Shown here: piece after piece, positions 32,880 to 46,110 of the stretch
How positions within the stretch are numbered: the stretch's first letter is position 1
Layout: every line of letters begins with the position of its first letter
Source of the DNA: Letharia columbiana
Lineage: Eukaryota > Ascomycota > Lecanoromycetes > Lecanorales > Parmeliaceae
Reading direction: 5' to 3'
Length of the DNA stretch: 64,000 nt
NCBI RefSeq assembly: GCF_014066305.1
Contig: NW_023501043.1
Location: forward strand, 496,001-560,000
Translations under genes and position numbers: made by a program
The notes under the pieces: model-generated
What the model was told of the DNA's origin: nothing
What the model saw: the letters and a program-made list of their open reading frames with translations, nothing else
Databases searched by the model: none

Positions 32880-35525
32880 TATATTGTTAGAAAAGAGACT
32901 TATAAATTCTAAGCGAGAGAACTCTAGATCGTTTAATCTATATACGCTTAACGAAGTCTTAGCGAATAAGCTTAAATAAGCGATTCCCTTAAGTTTTCTT
33001 TATTTTCTTAAAGATTAGTTTTACTATTAAATCTATATATAAATATATATATCTTTCTAATTCTATATTACTATATAACTCTAAAACTCTAATCTAAGAT
33101 CGAGTCTAATAATTCTAATTCTTTAATTCTTTTTAGAGATAATAATTCTAAATTAATATAGTAATTACGACTAGATCGTAGTTATAATATCTATAAAATA
33201 AGTTATTATCGATTAATATAATATTAAATATAATATAATTATAATATAATTAGAGATATTAGAGTATATAATATATTATAAACTCTAATAAAGAGATTTT
33301 TATATTATTTATAGATAATAAAGAATTAAGTAATAGTAATAATAACGATAATACTATCTATAGTTAAGAAAGTACTTTTAATAGAAAGTAAGATATTAAT
33401 AAATGAATTAATAAATCTATTTATATCTTAATTAATAGAGTAGAGTATATTATTTATCGTCGAGATATATTAATATAAAAACGTTATTCTTAATCTCTAA
33501 AAGTAGAGATTATATTACTTAAATAAGATTATATATCTATAGATCGTAGTTATAATAGTAGCGATAATATATCGAGATTATTAGCAACTTTAGAAACGAA
33601 GAGAATTATAATTAATATCGATCTCGAATATAATAATATCTTTTAGCGATCTCGAAAGATAATTTAATTAAAGAAATTATTAATCTATTATAGAAAGAGT
33701 ATTTAAGAATATCGAGCTCTTATAATAAGAGATAAGTAGAGCGTTTCGTCTAATATCGAAAAACTTTTTTATCGAAAAGAATAAGATTCTTTAGACTGGT
33801 TAACCTCTTAATAATAATTAAAAAAAGCTATATATTAATAAGAAGAAAAGATTTTTAAATTATAACTATATATAATAGAAGATTATTAAATTTTTATTAA
33901 ATTAAATTAAAGATTTAGTAAATTATAAATTTAACGTTATTTAAGTATATTTAAATATTACTTAAAGATAAAATTAGACTTACTATACGCTAATTTAATA
34001 ATTATCTTCAATTATTAAAAATATAAATAAATAGATATATTAAAAATTAATAAGTATATCACTTATTTATAAAGCTTTATACGAACCTTCGCTATTAATT
34101 AATTAATTAATATTTAAATTATATTAACTAAGCGAAATAAGCTTTTAACGCTTATAATACGCTTAAAAAATAATAATTAAAAGTAAGAATCTTTTAGAGA
34201 ATATAAAATAAGTAATATTTCTAATTTATAAGAGAATTAATATTAAGAAAATTAAAACTCTTAATATAATAAATCGTAGTCGTCGTATAAATAAAACGAT
34301 TTGGATCTAAGAGATATATAGCTTTAAGATTATTAATTTAAGAATAAAAGGAAAAATAATAGATTTTATTAAATAATATAAAAAATTATAAGAAGTTATA
34401 ACTATAAAGAGAAAAGATATTATATATCTATCTATATTAAATTAAAAAAATAGAAAATAAATAATTTTAATAATATATTAATTAACTTAACTAGTAATTA
34501 TAAACTTTATATAATTAATTAAATAAAAAAAAAGAAATTTCTATCGAAGATTTCGTAATAATAAAGATAAAGATAAAGATAATATTTATTCTATCGTTAA
34601 TTTATAAACTTTTATTAAGATATATTTTAATAATAGTATAGAGATAAATAAATTAAAATAGCGTTTTATAATTAAGTAGAATTTAATTTAGATTAAGAAT
34701 TTCTTATTAAAATCTATATATATAAATAGAAAACTAACTTATAACTATAATATCTACTCAATTATCTATTATTTATAAGATAGTTAAAAGCGTATTAAGC
34801 GCTATAAATATATTTTTTATATTATTAATAAGAAAGATCTTTTAATAATTTTAGATCTTTTAATTTTAATTAATAAATAAATTAAGATAAATATAAAAGA
34901 TTAAACTTAGCGTTTCGAGATTAAAAAGTAGTTATTTAAGATTTTAGCGTTTAAATAATTCGCGAATATCTTAAAAGAGTATAAGATTATCTATATCTTA
35001 ATTATAGCTAGAATAATGATTATAAATAAGAAATATAAAATTAACGTAGTTAAAATATAGAGTATTTATATAAATAGCGTAGAGATTATCTTTAAATCTT
35101 TTAATAAGTTAAAAGAATATAAAGATATATTCTTATCGAAGGAAGTAAATTAATTATTATTATATAAAAATCGCGATTATATTATTAAAACTATAGCGAA
35201 GCTATTATTCGACTCGCTATATAATTTATTTAATATTAAATTAATAACGTTAAGATTTAAGAATCTATCTTAATAAAACTCTAGTAAAGAGTTAAATTTA
35301 CTGGTCGAAAAGATATAATATATTCTATAGAATATTTCATATTAAGTAATATTATATCGTATTCGAATATGTTAAAGATAGAGTCGAATATTATATTTTT
35401 TTTTGATATGAGTTACTTATCCTCTATTTAATAACTATTTAGAAGTATCTAATATATATATTTAGTGGGAAGCTAGTAGTAGCCGGGTAAATCTCGAGAG
35501 ATAATAACTTTTAACGGGGACGTGC
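32880..35525 (+). pseudogene. RIP-ruined Ty3/gypsy polyprotein region
   Basis: Almost all codons are destroyed, but at 35109-35258 one frame still follows the start of gypsy reverse transcriptase: LKEYKDIF, then KNRDYIIKT, FDSLYNL and LITLR, matching the usual (F/L)KD(V/I)FS, DH-I-L, GPLYNLS, LR order. The 3' end at about 35450-35525 (AGTGGGAAGCTAGTAGTAGC) recurs at 54406-54467. The left limit is approximate. Confidence 0.6.
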
Positions 35526-35535
35526 TTTATATAAA

Positions 35536-36506
35536 AGAATAAGGTAGGGCTGAGCTAGAAAACCTTGAATTTATATATACAGCCAATTATAAATTCGAAG
35601 TTATTACGCGTTTTGGCTAGACTATCTAAGTCAGCCCGCTAGCCCTCCCGAGTCTTCTCATCAAAAATTTGTATGTAGAAGTCTTACACTCTGAAACAAC
35701 CAGCTCCCTACGAATGCTATTTCTTCATAATTTCGTAAATTGTAGAGCTTAGTGTGCGCTTTCTAACGATGTAAAAATAATGAAGTTTGGCCTACTATTG
35801 GTGGATTAAATTAACATTCAAATATCGTAGTTACACTAAACGCGTCCGGGATCGGATAATAATCCTTCCACCTGTTTGTGTAACCATATTTCTTCTATTA
35901 TTCTACCAATCCACCAATCAAGAGGAGGAGTAAGAGGAGCAACTACAACAGGCAAATGCGAAGAACACTGCGGAGAACACTACGGAGAACACTGCGGAGA
36001 AACCAAGCGGCAACAAGGCCACCATCGTCAAGAACACGGCTCAGCTCTCCAAGATCCCGCGTCATATACTCTCTATGGTTCCACATCAAATCATCACTCA
36101 GCAAGCGGAGAACACCACTGCAACTTGGCCTGTCATCCCCACTGCATTGATATGGTACATCACTGCAATAACGTCACAAAAGGAGGATCTACTGCGACGA
36201 TCACAGTCAATTAGGCCTCTGCAGGAGAAACATCGGACGATGCATATTTGGACGAATTGAAACCGTCCGATGTCTACAGCTATTTAATTATTCGAAAGAT
36301 TTCACTGCGGCAGGAGATATTGTGGGATTCACACCACTAATTAGCACGTTGTCTCCATTTCTTTCCGGTATTTCGATACTTCTTGCCATGAGGACACGGC
36401 CTTTCTCTGTTTTTTATAGGCAATTGTTACGGATTAATCCTTCACACTCGGTACACCTTCCTAATTAGGCCTTAGCGCGCCTCTCTCCGTAGATCATATA
36501 GATTAA
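35536..36506 (+). mobile_element. Element Y copy B, 3' end displaced by a MITE
   Basis: Same 5' end and repeat module as copy A (TATAAAAGAATAAGGTAG; the QQANAENTAE unit at 35945-36120), but with the AT-hook part missing, and interrupted at 36506. Confidence 0.6.
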
Positions 36507-37085
36507 GGGCCAGTTCGGTAATTACATATTTTGAAAATAACCTCTATATATTTTTACTAAATAACGCTATTACTTAGCAAATGAAAATATGATACTAATT
36601 TATATTCAAAATATGTAAAATATATATACGATTCCGTTCGGTAACTCTATTTCTGAGGCTGAGTCAGAATCGTCGCAAAAAATTAAGAAAATCATCTTCT
36701 TCATCAGTGACCATTGAATTTCTATCAGTTTACGTTATTATGGCGGAGATATCTACTACTACTACTATATAGACTTTAACTATTATTAATACTTCTATTA
36801 CCCCTATTATTATCATTAATATTTCTATTAATATCTCTATTAATATCTCTATTAATAGAGTTAGAGTTAGAGTAACTCTAATATATATATATTAATTATA
36901 GATGTCTATTATTTTAGCGAACGTAGTCTTATTTTATTAAAAAATCAAGACTCGAGACTTGTTTTTAGATATTTTAAAAAAATATTCTAAAAATATAGTA
37001 ATCGAATAATACCCTATATATATATGACGCTAAGTTGAAAATAAGTAGAGGTTATTTTCAAAATATGTGATTATCGAACTAACTT
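36507..37085. mobile_element. PIF/Harbinger-type MITE with TAA target duplication
   Basis: 579 bp. Left end GGGCCAGTTCGGTAATTACA; the right end in reverse complement is AAGTTAGTTCGATAATCACA, and both continue with TATTTTGAAAATAACCTCTA. Differences are G-to-A type. TAA flanks both sides (36504-36506 and 37086-37088). Interior is AT-rich and non-coding. Confidence 0.75.
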
Positions 37086-37335
37086 TAATGAAATAACTTT
37101 ATACTCTATTAATATTATATAATATTAAGAACTATTTCTTAATAATAGTTTTAATTAAAAAAATAGACTATAAATATAATTTATAGGCCTAAACTTATCT
37201 CTTTATAGTATCGCTAGATACGTCTAAATCTACTTCGAAATCGAATTATTCTTATATTAGAGCTTTAGTTTTCATAGAATAATTATTATCTTATATCTTT
37301 AAAATTAGCTCTATTTCTTATATTTAAGTATTTAA

Positions 37336-39565
37336 TACAAGTAAAGGCCCATGAATTAAATTCATGGAGTTGGATTTTTATTTTTTTCTAAGTCAAATGG
37401 AGTTGGATTTTTCTAAGTCAAATGGAATTTTAGCCCTAGCCCTAAGTCAAATCGAACTCTGATCGCTTGCTGTGCGTTTTTGACCTACGTCCACCACTAC
37501 AAAATTGATTTAATCTATGCGATATACAGGCACATACCTTATGTGCGGAGAGAGGCGCGCTAAGGCCTAATTAGGAAGGTATATTAAATGTGAAGGATTA
37601 ATCCGTAATAATTGCCTATAAAAAATAGAGAAAGGCTATGTTCTTATGGCAAGAAGTATCGAAATACCGGAAAGAAATGGAGACAACATGCCAATTAGTG
37701 GTGTGAATCCCACATTATCTCCTGTCGCAGTAAAATCTTTCGAATAATGAAATAGCTATCAGAGCAAGACATCGGACGGTTTCAATTCGTCTAAATATGT
37801 ATCGTCCGATGTTCCTCCTATAGAGGCCCAATTGACTGTGATAGTAGATCCTCCTCTTGTGACGTTATTGCAGTGATGTACCATATTAATGCAGTGGGGA
37901 TGACAGGCCAAGTTGTAGTGGTGTTCTCCGCTTGCTGAGTGATGATTTGATGTGGAACCGTGGAGAGCATATGACGTGGGATCTTGGAGAGCTGAGCCGT
38001 GTTCTTGACGATGGTGACCTTGTTGCCGCTTGGTTTCTCCGCAGTGTTCTCCGCATTTGCCTGTTGTAGTTCCTCCTCTTACTCCTCAATACAGTGGGGA
38101 TGACAGGCCAAGTTACAGTGGTGTTCTCCGCTTGCTGAGTGATGATTTGATGTGGAATCGTGGAGAGCATATGACGTGGGATCTTGGAGAGCTGAGCCGT
38201 GTTCTTGACGATGGTGGCCTTGTTGCCGCTTGGTTTCTCCGCAGTGTTCTCCGCATTTACCTATTGTAGTTCCTTCTCTTGCTCCTCAATGTAGTGGGGA
38301 TAATAGGCCAAGTTGCAGTGGTGTTCTCCGCTTGCTGAGTGATGATTTAATGTGGAACGGCCAAGTTGCAGTGGTGTTCTCCGCTTGCTGAGTGATGATT
38401 TGATGTGGAACCGTGGAGAGCATATAACGTGGGATCTTGGAGAGCTGAGCCGTGTTCTTGACGATGGTGGCCTTATTGCCGCTTGGTTTCTCCGCAGTGT
38501 TCTCCGCATTTGCCTGTTGTAGTTCCTCCTCTTACTCCTCAATTCAGTGGGGATAACAGGCCAAGTTACAGTGGTGTTCTCCGCTTACTAAGTGATGATT
38601 TGATGTGGAATCGTGGAGAGCATATGACGTGGGATCTTGGAGAGCTGAGCCGTGTTCTTGACGATGGTGGCCTTATTACCGCTTGGTTTCTCCGCAGTAT
38701 TCTCCGCATTTGCCTGTTATAGTTCCTCCTCTTACTCCTCAATGCAGTGGGGATGACAGGCCAAGTTGCAGTGGTGTTCTCCGCTTGCTGAGTGATGATT
38801 TGATGTGGAACGGCCAAGTTGCAGTGGTGTTCTCCGCTTGCTGAGTGATGATTTGATGTGGAATCGTGGAGAGCATATGACGTCCGGACGCGTTTGGTGT
38901 GACTACAATATTTGAATGTTAGTTTAACCCACCTATCGCTGGCTTGGGAGGAGTATGTAGGGGAGGACGTATCCGTTCGAGCTCTTTTTGAGGGCTTTCT
39001 AACGCGTTTATGAGCAGTAGTAGGTAGCTGTTAGGCTCACTTGCGGCCTCGATTGCCAGCAGTAGCGGATTTGCCGAGGGGTGGCCTGGGGGCGTCAGTA
39101 AGGGGCTCTAATTGGGCGAGGGGTACCGAAGACGATTGTGTTCATATTGGTGGAATTGGTAGAATTGATAGAATTGGTAGAATTGGTAGAATAATGGAAG
39201 AATAACAAACAGGTGGAAGGATTATTATCCGATCCTGGACGCGTCTGGTGTGACTACCATAACTACCATATTTGAATGTTCATTTAATTCACCAATAGTA
39301 GGCCAAACTTCATAATTTTTACAGCGTTAGAAAGCGCAAACTGAGCTCTATAATTTACGAAATTATGAAGAAATAGCATCCGTAGGGAGCTGCTTATTTC
39401 AGAGTGTAAAACTTCTACACACAAATTTTTGATGAGGGAGGCGCGGGAGGGCTACCGGGCTGACTCAGCCGGTCTAACCAAAGAGCGTAGCGAACCCGAA
39501 TTGATGATTGGCTGCACATACAAATTCAAGGTTTTCAAGCTCAGCCCTACCTTATTCTATTATAT
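37336..39565 (-). mobile_element. Element Y copy C
   Basis: Complete in outline: 3' end at 37345 (AGTAAAGGCCCATGAATTAA) and 5' end at about 39558 (CTACCTTATTCT). It contains about four tandem copies of the QQANAENTAEKP/TQQAENT unit (37,900-38,870) and the AT-hook frame around 38,940-39,110 on the minus strand. Confidence 0.65.
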
Positions 39566-41041
39566 ATACTGATTATTAGTAAACGACCTCGATTTTTTTA
39601 AAAAAAAGTATTATAATAATAACGATATTCATATATATCTAAACTATTTAAATACTCGTTATGTTAATCGCGAGTAGTATTAAATAGAATTCTAATATTA
39701 CTTTCGATTTTTCGATAGAACTTATTATTCTAAAAACGTTCTTAGAAAAAGATATCTATTATAAGAGTATACTATTCTTACTAAGAGATTATAATATTAT
39801 TACGAATTCCTTTACTAGGTATCCCGATTGGGCTTAGTGCCTTGGCAGTGCAGAGACTTCTTTTACTGTAGGCCTACATTTATAGAGTTATCATATCACA
39901 TACATATTATTTATATATATGATTTCACTTAGAACTAATTCTTAATAGAGATATAATAACTTAATAATATTATTACACTTAATAATTAAAAAGCTAGCTT
40001 TCTTTTTATTAATAATTTTAAAAAATATTATTAAGATCTAAATCGAGGAAATCTTATCTATTCGAGAAGCAACTTAATTTCTTAACTACGAATATCAAAT
40101 TTTTATTAATAATATTAACTTTATCTCCGTCTCTCTTTATTTCTTCTTTAAAAAATTCTATCTCTATAAACTATATCTTAATTAACTCTTTTCGATTATG
40201 ATATCTCTTCTTCTATTACTATATATACTATAAATTATTATTAAAAAAGGCGTTAATAATAGAAAAACGAGTATATTCTCTCTTAATTATACTCTTAAAA
40301 TTAGTTATAATCTTAGAGAAATTAATAAAATCTATAGTAACGTTATAATCTCGTACTCTATAATATAATAATAGACTATTAATCTTAATCTATAATATCT
40401 TTTAGATCTTCTTAATATATATTTAGACTTTAATAAATTATCTATTATACTTCTCTTTAATCTATCTCTTTAATACGATAATCTTAAATTTCGCTATTAA
40501 GATTCTACGCAACGTCTAACCTTTAATATATAAAATTTATATCGAGATTATAGTCTTTCTACTTAAAAAGACTACGATACTTATTATTTAAAGAATTCTA
40601 TTTATATTTAATAAGAAGAGTAAGATAAAGAGTTTTAAGATACGATAGAACTGTTACGGAAAAGCGTGCCTTATCGCTAACCGTTGCGCCAAAGCGCTAA
40701 AAGAGCGTGAACCCCTATCTAAACGGTAAGAATTCTCTAAAGCATACTAAATTCGTAATAAGAACGACTTAAAGTAACTCGAATTATCGATAAATAAAAT
40801 ACTATTCTAAAGTTATATAACGATATTATCGATATCGTTACTACGAGTAAAAGAAAAAATAACGAGAATAATAAGAATAATAAGAATAATAAGAATGAGA
40901 ATAACGAGAATAACGAGAATAATAAGAATAACGACGAGATATATTACGAGTAGTTACTTAACGCTTTTAAGAATATATACTCTTAAATATAGAGCGAGTC
41001 TTATTTAATCTTCTTAGAACGATTAATATTTAATTATAATA

Positions 41042-41395
41042 TACGAGTAAAGGCCTATAAATTAAATTCATAATTATTTTTTAGATTAGAGCTGTCGAGT
41101 AAATTTAGTAAGCGATCTTTAATAAGCGATATTTAAACTCCTTACTTTTAAACATTTATTAGACTAAATTTAATAATTCTTTTTTTATCTAAAAGCCTAT
41201 ACTACGTTCTATAATTTAAGAAATTTTTTGAAATTTTAATAGAAAATAAAAATGTTATTCTAAAATCAAATAATATACACCTATTTTTTAATTAAGGCTA
41301 TCGAGCGAACTTTAATAAGCGATATTTAAATTCCTTACGCTTTAATAATTATAAGATTAAATTTAATTTTTTTTTATTCTAAAAGCTCATATTTT
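41042..41395 (-). mobile_element. Partial Y-derived 3' end (y3)
   Basis: Begins CGAGTAAAGGCCTATAAATT and follows y1 with heavy C-to-T/G-to-A change, then stops at the LTR that begins at 41396. Confidence 0.5.
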
Positions 41396-41711
41396 TGTAA
41401 GGGCCGTGAGAGCCTGAAGGGCCTGGATCGGATACAGTTCAGGGCTATACCAGATCCGGGAGAACTATTCCTCTGATATAACTATGCGACAGTACTAGGC
41501 TAAAGGTGTTGGCAATAGGGGTTTAATCTCCCTTGCTAACATGTTGCCTAAGAGGCATTCCCACTGAGTTCTCTAGAATTCAGTCTACCTTACATAGTAA
41601 CAATTGAAACACCGTTGCTAAGTTATATATATCTAAACCCCATTACATATAATTTCACTATATACATATATTATTCATATATATAATTCCACTTAGAACT
41701 ATTCCTTAACA
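41396..41711 (+). repeat. Isolated LTR-like segment, TGTAAGGG...CCTTAACA
   Basis: 316 bp starting TGTAAGGGCCGTGAGAGCC and ending ACTATTCCTTAACA. Its 3' part (ATACATAT...TTTCACTTAGAACTA) recurs in degraded form at about 39,890-39,960. It has more normal base composition than its surroundings. Flanking pentamers ATTTT and TATTT do not match cleanly, so solo-LTR status is a suggestion. Confidence 0.45.
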
Positions 41712-42005
41712 TATTTCAATAAATTCTTATTATTAATATTTAAATGTTATTAAATCTCCTCTCTAAGAAGTTCGAAGATATAGCTATATACTAGTTTTTT
41801 TAAACTCTTCTTTTTAAATAATTTCTTTACTATTAAAGTAGTAGAATTAAAATCTAGCGATCGTATCTTCTTATAACATTATTTTAATATTATCGTAGAA
41901 AGGTACTTATATAGATCGTATGCTTTTACTTTCTAATAAAGTATATTAATAAGCGTAGAATTAAATACGCTATCGTACTTCGTCGCTAATACCTTAAGAT
42001 ATATA

Positions 42006-44703
42006 TATAAGTAAAGGCCTATGAATTAAATTCATGAAGTTGGATTTTTCTAAGTCAAATCGAATTTTAGCCCTAGCCCTAAGTTGAATCGAACTCTGAT
42101 CGCTTGCTGTGCGTTTTTGACTTACTTCCATCATTACAAAATTAATTTAATCTATATAGTATATAGATATATATGTGCGGAGAGAGGCGCGCTAAGGCCT
42201 AATTAAGAAAGTGTAATAATTACCTATAAAAAATAGAGAAAGGCCATATCCTTATGGCAAGAAGTATCGAAATACCGGAAAGAAATGGAGACAACGTGCC
42301 AATTAGTGGTGTGAATCCCACAATATCTCCTGCCGCAGTGAAATTTTTCGAATAATGAAATAGCTGTAGACATCGGACGGTTTCAATTCGTCCAAATATG
42401 CATCGTTCCGGAGTGATGATTTGATGTGGAACCGTGGAGAGCATATGACGTGGGATCTTGGAGAGCTGAGCCGTGTTCTTGACGATGGTGGCCTTGTTGC
42501 CGCTTGGTTTCTCCGCAGTGTTCTCCGCATTTGCCTGTTGTAGTTCCTCCTCTTACTCCTTAATGTAGTGGGGATGATAGGCTAAGTTGCAGTGGTGTTC
42601 TCCGCTTGCTGAGTGATGATTTGATGTGGAACCGTGGAGAGCATATGACGTGGGATCTTGGAGAGCTGAGCCGTGTTCTTGGTGCTGGGGGCCTTGTTGC
42701 CGCTTGGTTTCTCCGCAGTGTTCTCCATAGTGTTCTCCGCAGTGTTCTCCGTAGTGTTCTCCGCATTTGCCTGTTGTAGTTCCTCCTCTTACTTCTTAAT
42801 GTAGTGGAGATGATAGGCTAAGTTGCAGTGGTGTTCTCCGCTTGCTAAGTGATGATTTGATGTGGAACCGTAGAGAGCATATGACGTGGGATCTTAGAGA
42901 GCTGAGCCGTGTTCTTGGTGCTAAGGGCCTTATTGCCGCTTGGTTTCTCCGCAGTGTTCTCCATAGTGTTCTCCGCAGTGTTCTCCGCATTTGCCTGTTA
43001 TAGTTCCTCCTCTTACTCCTTAATATAGTGGGGATGATAGGCTAAGTTGCAGTGGTGTTCTCCGCTTACTGAGTGATGATTTGATATGAAACCGTGGAGA
43101 GCATATGCCGTGGGATCTTGGAGAGCTGAGCCGTGTTCTTGGTGCTGGGGACCTTATTGCCGCTTGGTTTCTCCGCAGTGTTCTCCGCATTCGCCTGCTG
43201 TATTGACTTCTCTTGCACTGGCTGAGTGGATTGGTGTGAGACCGTGGAGAGTAGGCCTGTTGTGTCACTGCTGCTGATGACTGTCTCCGCAATGTTCTCC
43301 GCAGTATTCTCCGCATTCGCCTGTTGTAGATCCTTCTCTTATTTAACTGAGTGCGAGGGTACCGAGCTGAGCCGTGTTCTTGGTGCTGGGGGCCTTGTTG
43401 CCGCTTGGTTTCTCCGTAGTGTTCTCCATAGTGTTCTTCGCAGTGTTCTCCGCATTTGCCTGTTGTAGTTCCTCCTCTTACTTCTTAATGTAGTGGGGAT
43501 GATAGGCTAAGTTGCAGTGGTGTTCTCCGCTTGCTGAGTGATAATTTGATGTGGAACCGTGGAGAGTATATAACGTGGGATTTTGGAGAGCTGAGCCGTG
43601 TTCTTGGTGCTGGGGGCCTTATTGCCGCTTGGTTTCTCCGCAGTGTTCTCCGCATTTGCCTGTTGTAGTTCCTCCTCTTACTCCTTAATGTAGTGGGGAT
43701 GACAGGCTAAGTTACAGTGGTGTTCTCCGCTTACTAAGTGATGATTTAATGTGGAATCGTGGAGAGCATATGACGTGGGATCTTGGAGAGCTGAGCCTGT
43801 TCTTGGTGCTGGGGGCCTTGTTGTCGCTTGGTTTCTCCGCAGTGTTCTCCGTATTCGCCTGCTGTAGTGACTTCTCTTGCACTGGCTGAGTGGATTGGTG
43901 TGAGACCGTGGAGAGTAGGCCTGTTGTGTCACTGCTGCTGATGACTGTCTCCCGCAATGTTCTCCGCAATGTTCTCCGCATTCGCCTGTTGTAGATCCTC
44001 CTCTTGTTCAACTGAGTGACTGAACCGGACGCGTTTGGTGTGACTACAATATTTGAATGTCAGTTTAACCCACCTACCGCTGGCTTGAGAGGAGTATATA
44101 GGGAAGGACGTATCCGTTCGGGCTCTTTTTGAGGGCCTTCCAACGCGTTTATGAGCAGTAGTAGGTAGCTGTTAGGCTCGCTTGCGGCCTCGATTGCCAG
44201 CAGTAGCGGATTCGCCGAGGGGTGGCCTGGGGGCGTCAGTAAGGGGCTCTAATTGGGCGAGGGGTACCGAAGACGATTGTGTTCATATTGGTGGAATTGG
44301 TAGAATTGGTAGAATTGGTAGAATAATGGAAGAATAACAAACAGGTGGAAGGATTATTATCCGATCCCGGACGCGTCTGGTGTGACTACCATGACTACCA
44401 TATTTAAATATCTATTTAATTTATTAATAGTAGATCAAACTTCATAATTTTTACAGCGTTAGAAAGCGTAAAGCGAGCTCTATAATTTATCAAATTATGA
44501 AGAAATAGCATCCGTAGGGAGCTGGTTATTTTAGAGGATAAGACTTCTGCACATAGATTTTTGTAGATTTTTGATGGTTGCGGACGCTAATTTATTTACC
44601 CGCGGTGTCTAACCAAAAAGCGTAGACCTGACGAATTTATAATTGGCTGCACATACAAATTCAAGGTTTTCTAGTTCAGCCCTACCTTATTCTTTTATAT
44701 ATA
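42006..44703 (-). mobile_element. Element Y copy D, longest repeat array
   Basis: 3' end at 42008 (AGTAAAGGCCTATGAATTAA), 5' end near 44697. About six QQANAENTAEKP-type units lie between 42,400 and 44,000 (spacing near 230 bp), some with an additional VISSSDTTGLLSTVSHQSTQ segment. The AT-hook frame (HKRVGRPSKRARTD) is at about 44,040-44,170 minus; here GCC TAA CAG replaces GCC CAA CAG of copy A, a RIP-like stop. Confidence 0.65.
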
Positions 44704-45835
44704 CTGATAAAAACTATAGCTTACCGATAGTTATATAGAGGCGATTCTTTTATATACGAATCTTATAAATATTCTAATTAATAATAAACTTATAATAGAT
44801 CTCTCGAATTAAGAGTATATAAATAGCGTATATAGCGATTATATCTATAAGCTTATCTTTTTTAAAATGCTTTTTCTTCTTTAATAGATTAAAGAAGATT
44901 ATTTAACGTTCTAGTATAAAGGATTATAATTATATTTACTATACTTTAATACACTAATTAATAGTACTTTTACTAAATATCTAATACTTATTAATAGTAT
45001 AGTTCTCTTCTAATCGATCTTTCTATACTTTATATAATTAATAAAATACGTTCGTAATAAGAATAATCTTAGTATCTCGATCTAAACGAAACCTATCTAA
45101 TATAATCTTATACTCTTTTATAAATTTTATAAATTACTTCTTACGATCTCTAGTTTATAGTAGACGTTAACTAACTAAATAGTATTAAGACCTTCTATTA
45201 GAAACTTCTTTCTTCTATACTATTTCTTCTAGTATCTACGATTAACACTCGCGAGATCTACGACTCTTAAGTCGTATATAATATCGTCTCTTAAGATAAT
45301 AATATTATTACGGTAAAAGTATATATAAAGATATATAGAATCTTAGTTATTAGTGATATCGTAGTTTAGATACTTCTTTATAACGCGTATAATCTCTTTA
45401 TCTTAAAAGCGAGTATTCTTTCATAAACGTTTTCTTCTTAACTTTAAGTCTATTCTTAATCGTCGAAGCTTTCTTAAAGTTATAGCTAGGTTCTAAGTTC
45501 TTAATTCCTTTATAATCTCTTCGTCGTTTACGTTCTACTTTATGAATAGAAACGCAATAATATTATTTCGAAGCGTTTCGTCCCTACACTCTAGTTTATC
45601 GTAGCGTCTCTTATTCTAGACTCGTAGATTCTTCTTAAGTATATTCTTACTAATATTGAAGTATTATTAAGTAAAAAAAACTTATAGAATATCTATATAC
45701 TTAATATCTTAGCTATAAAGACTTAGTATAAACTTCTTATACGACTTTACGTCTTTTAAAGAATATTTTATAGCTAATCTTATAAAAATTAGACGAGAGA
45801 TTAATTTAAAATATAGTTAGTAGAGTTACGAGATT

Positions 45836-45978
45836 TATTAAGAAATTATTATAATTTAACTTATATATATATATGATGTAAAAGATATTAATTATCTATG
45901 TGATCTGCAGGCATATATATATACGATGCCAAGCCTACGCTAGTGGCCCTATAAGTGTTCCTAAGGCATCTCATGACA
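45836..45978 (-). repeat. Solo LTR of the BIR-element family
   Basis: 143 bp, matching the 141-bp LTRs at 52590 and 53777 with many C-to-T/G-to-A changes. Flanks AGATT (45831-45835) and AGGTT (45979-45983) look like a 5-bp target duplication with one G-to-A change. Confidence 0.7.
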
Positions 45979-46110
45979 AGGTTAATTAAATATAGAATTA
46001 TTAATTGCGAGGAAGTATAGAAAGATTTAGTGGGATAGTTTTGGTAGTCTAAAAAAGAAATGAAAAAAAGGTGAAAAGGGTTTAGTTCTATTCGAACACC
46101 GTATCTATAT

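Larger units (their letters stand above)
27541..46110. other. AT-rich, RIP-type transposon island
   Basis: About 18.5 kb in which long tracts consist almost only of A and T with scattered TCGA/TAGA/TATA words, alternating with less AT-rich islets that are repeat copies. There are no host genes. The loss of CpA/TpG in favour of TpA is what RIP produces in duplicated DNA of ascomycetes. Features inside are listed separately; stretches not listed (31,460-32,880, 39,566-41,041, 41,712-42,005, 44,704-45,835) are decayed repeat DNA with no readable coding. Confidence 0.85.

Noticed and set aside
40640..40725. Less AT-rich segment resembling a tRNA or snRNA
   Set aside because: No cloverleaf or conserved boxes could be folded; more likely an LTR or repeat scrap.
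29271..44011. Many arginine-rich open frames (RRTLRRTLRR, RNQAA-type) throughout element Y copies
   Set aside because: They are the wrong frame of the QQANAENTAE-coding repeat; the repeat keeps several frames open by periodicity, and the other frame is shared with the uninterrupted BIR ORF.
28437..44703. Helitron origin for element Y, because of a palindrome near the 3' end
   Set aside because: The 3' end lacks CTRR, and the ends look like imperfect inverted repeats instead; no Rep/helicase trace.
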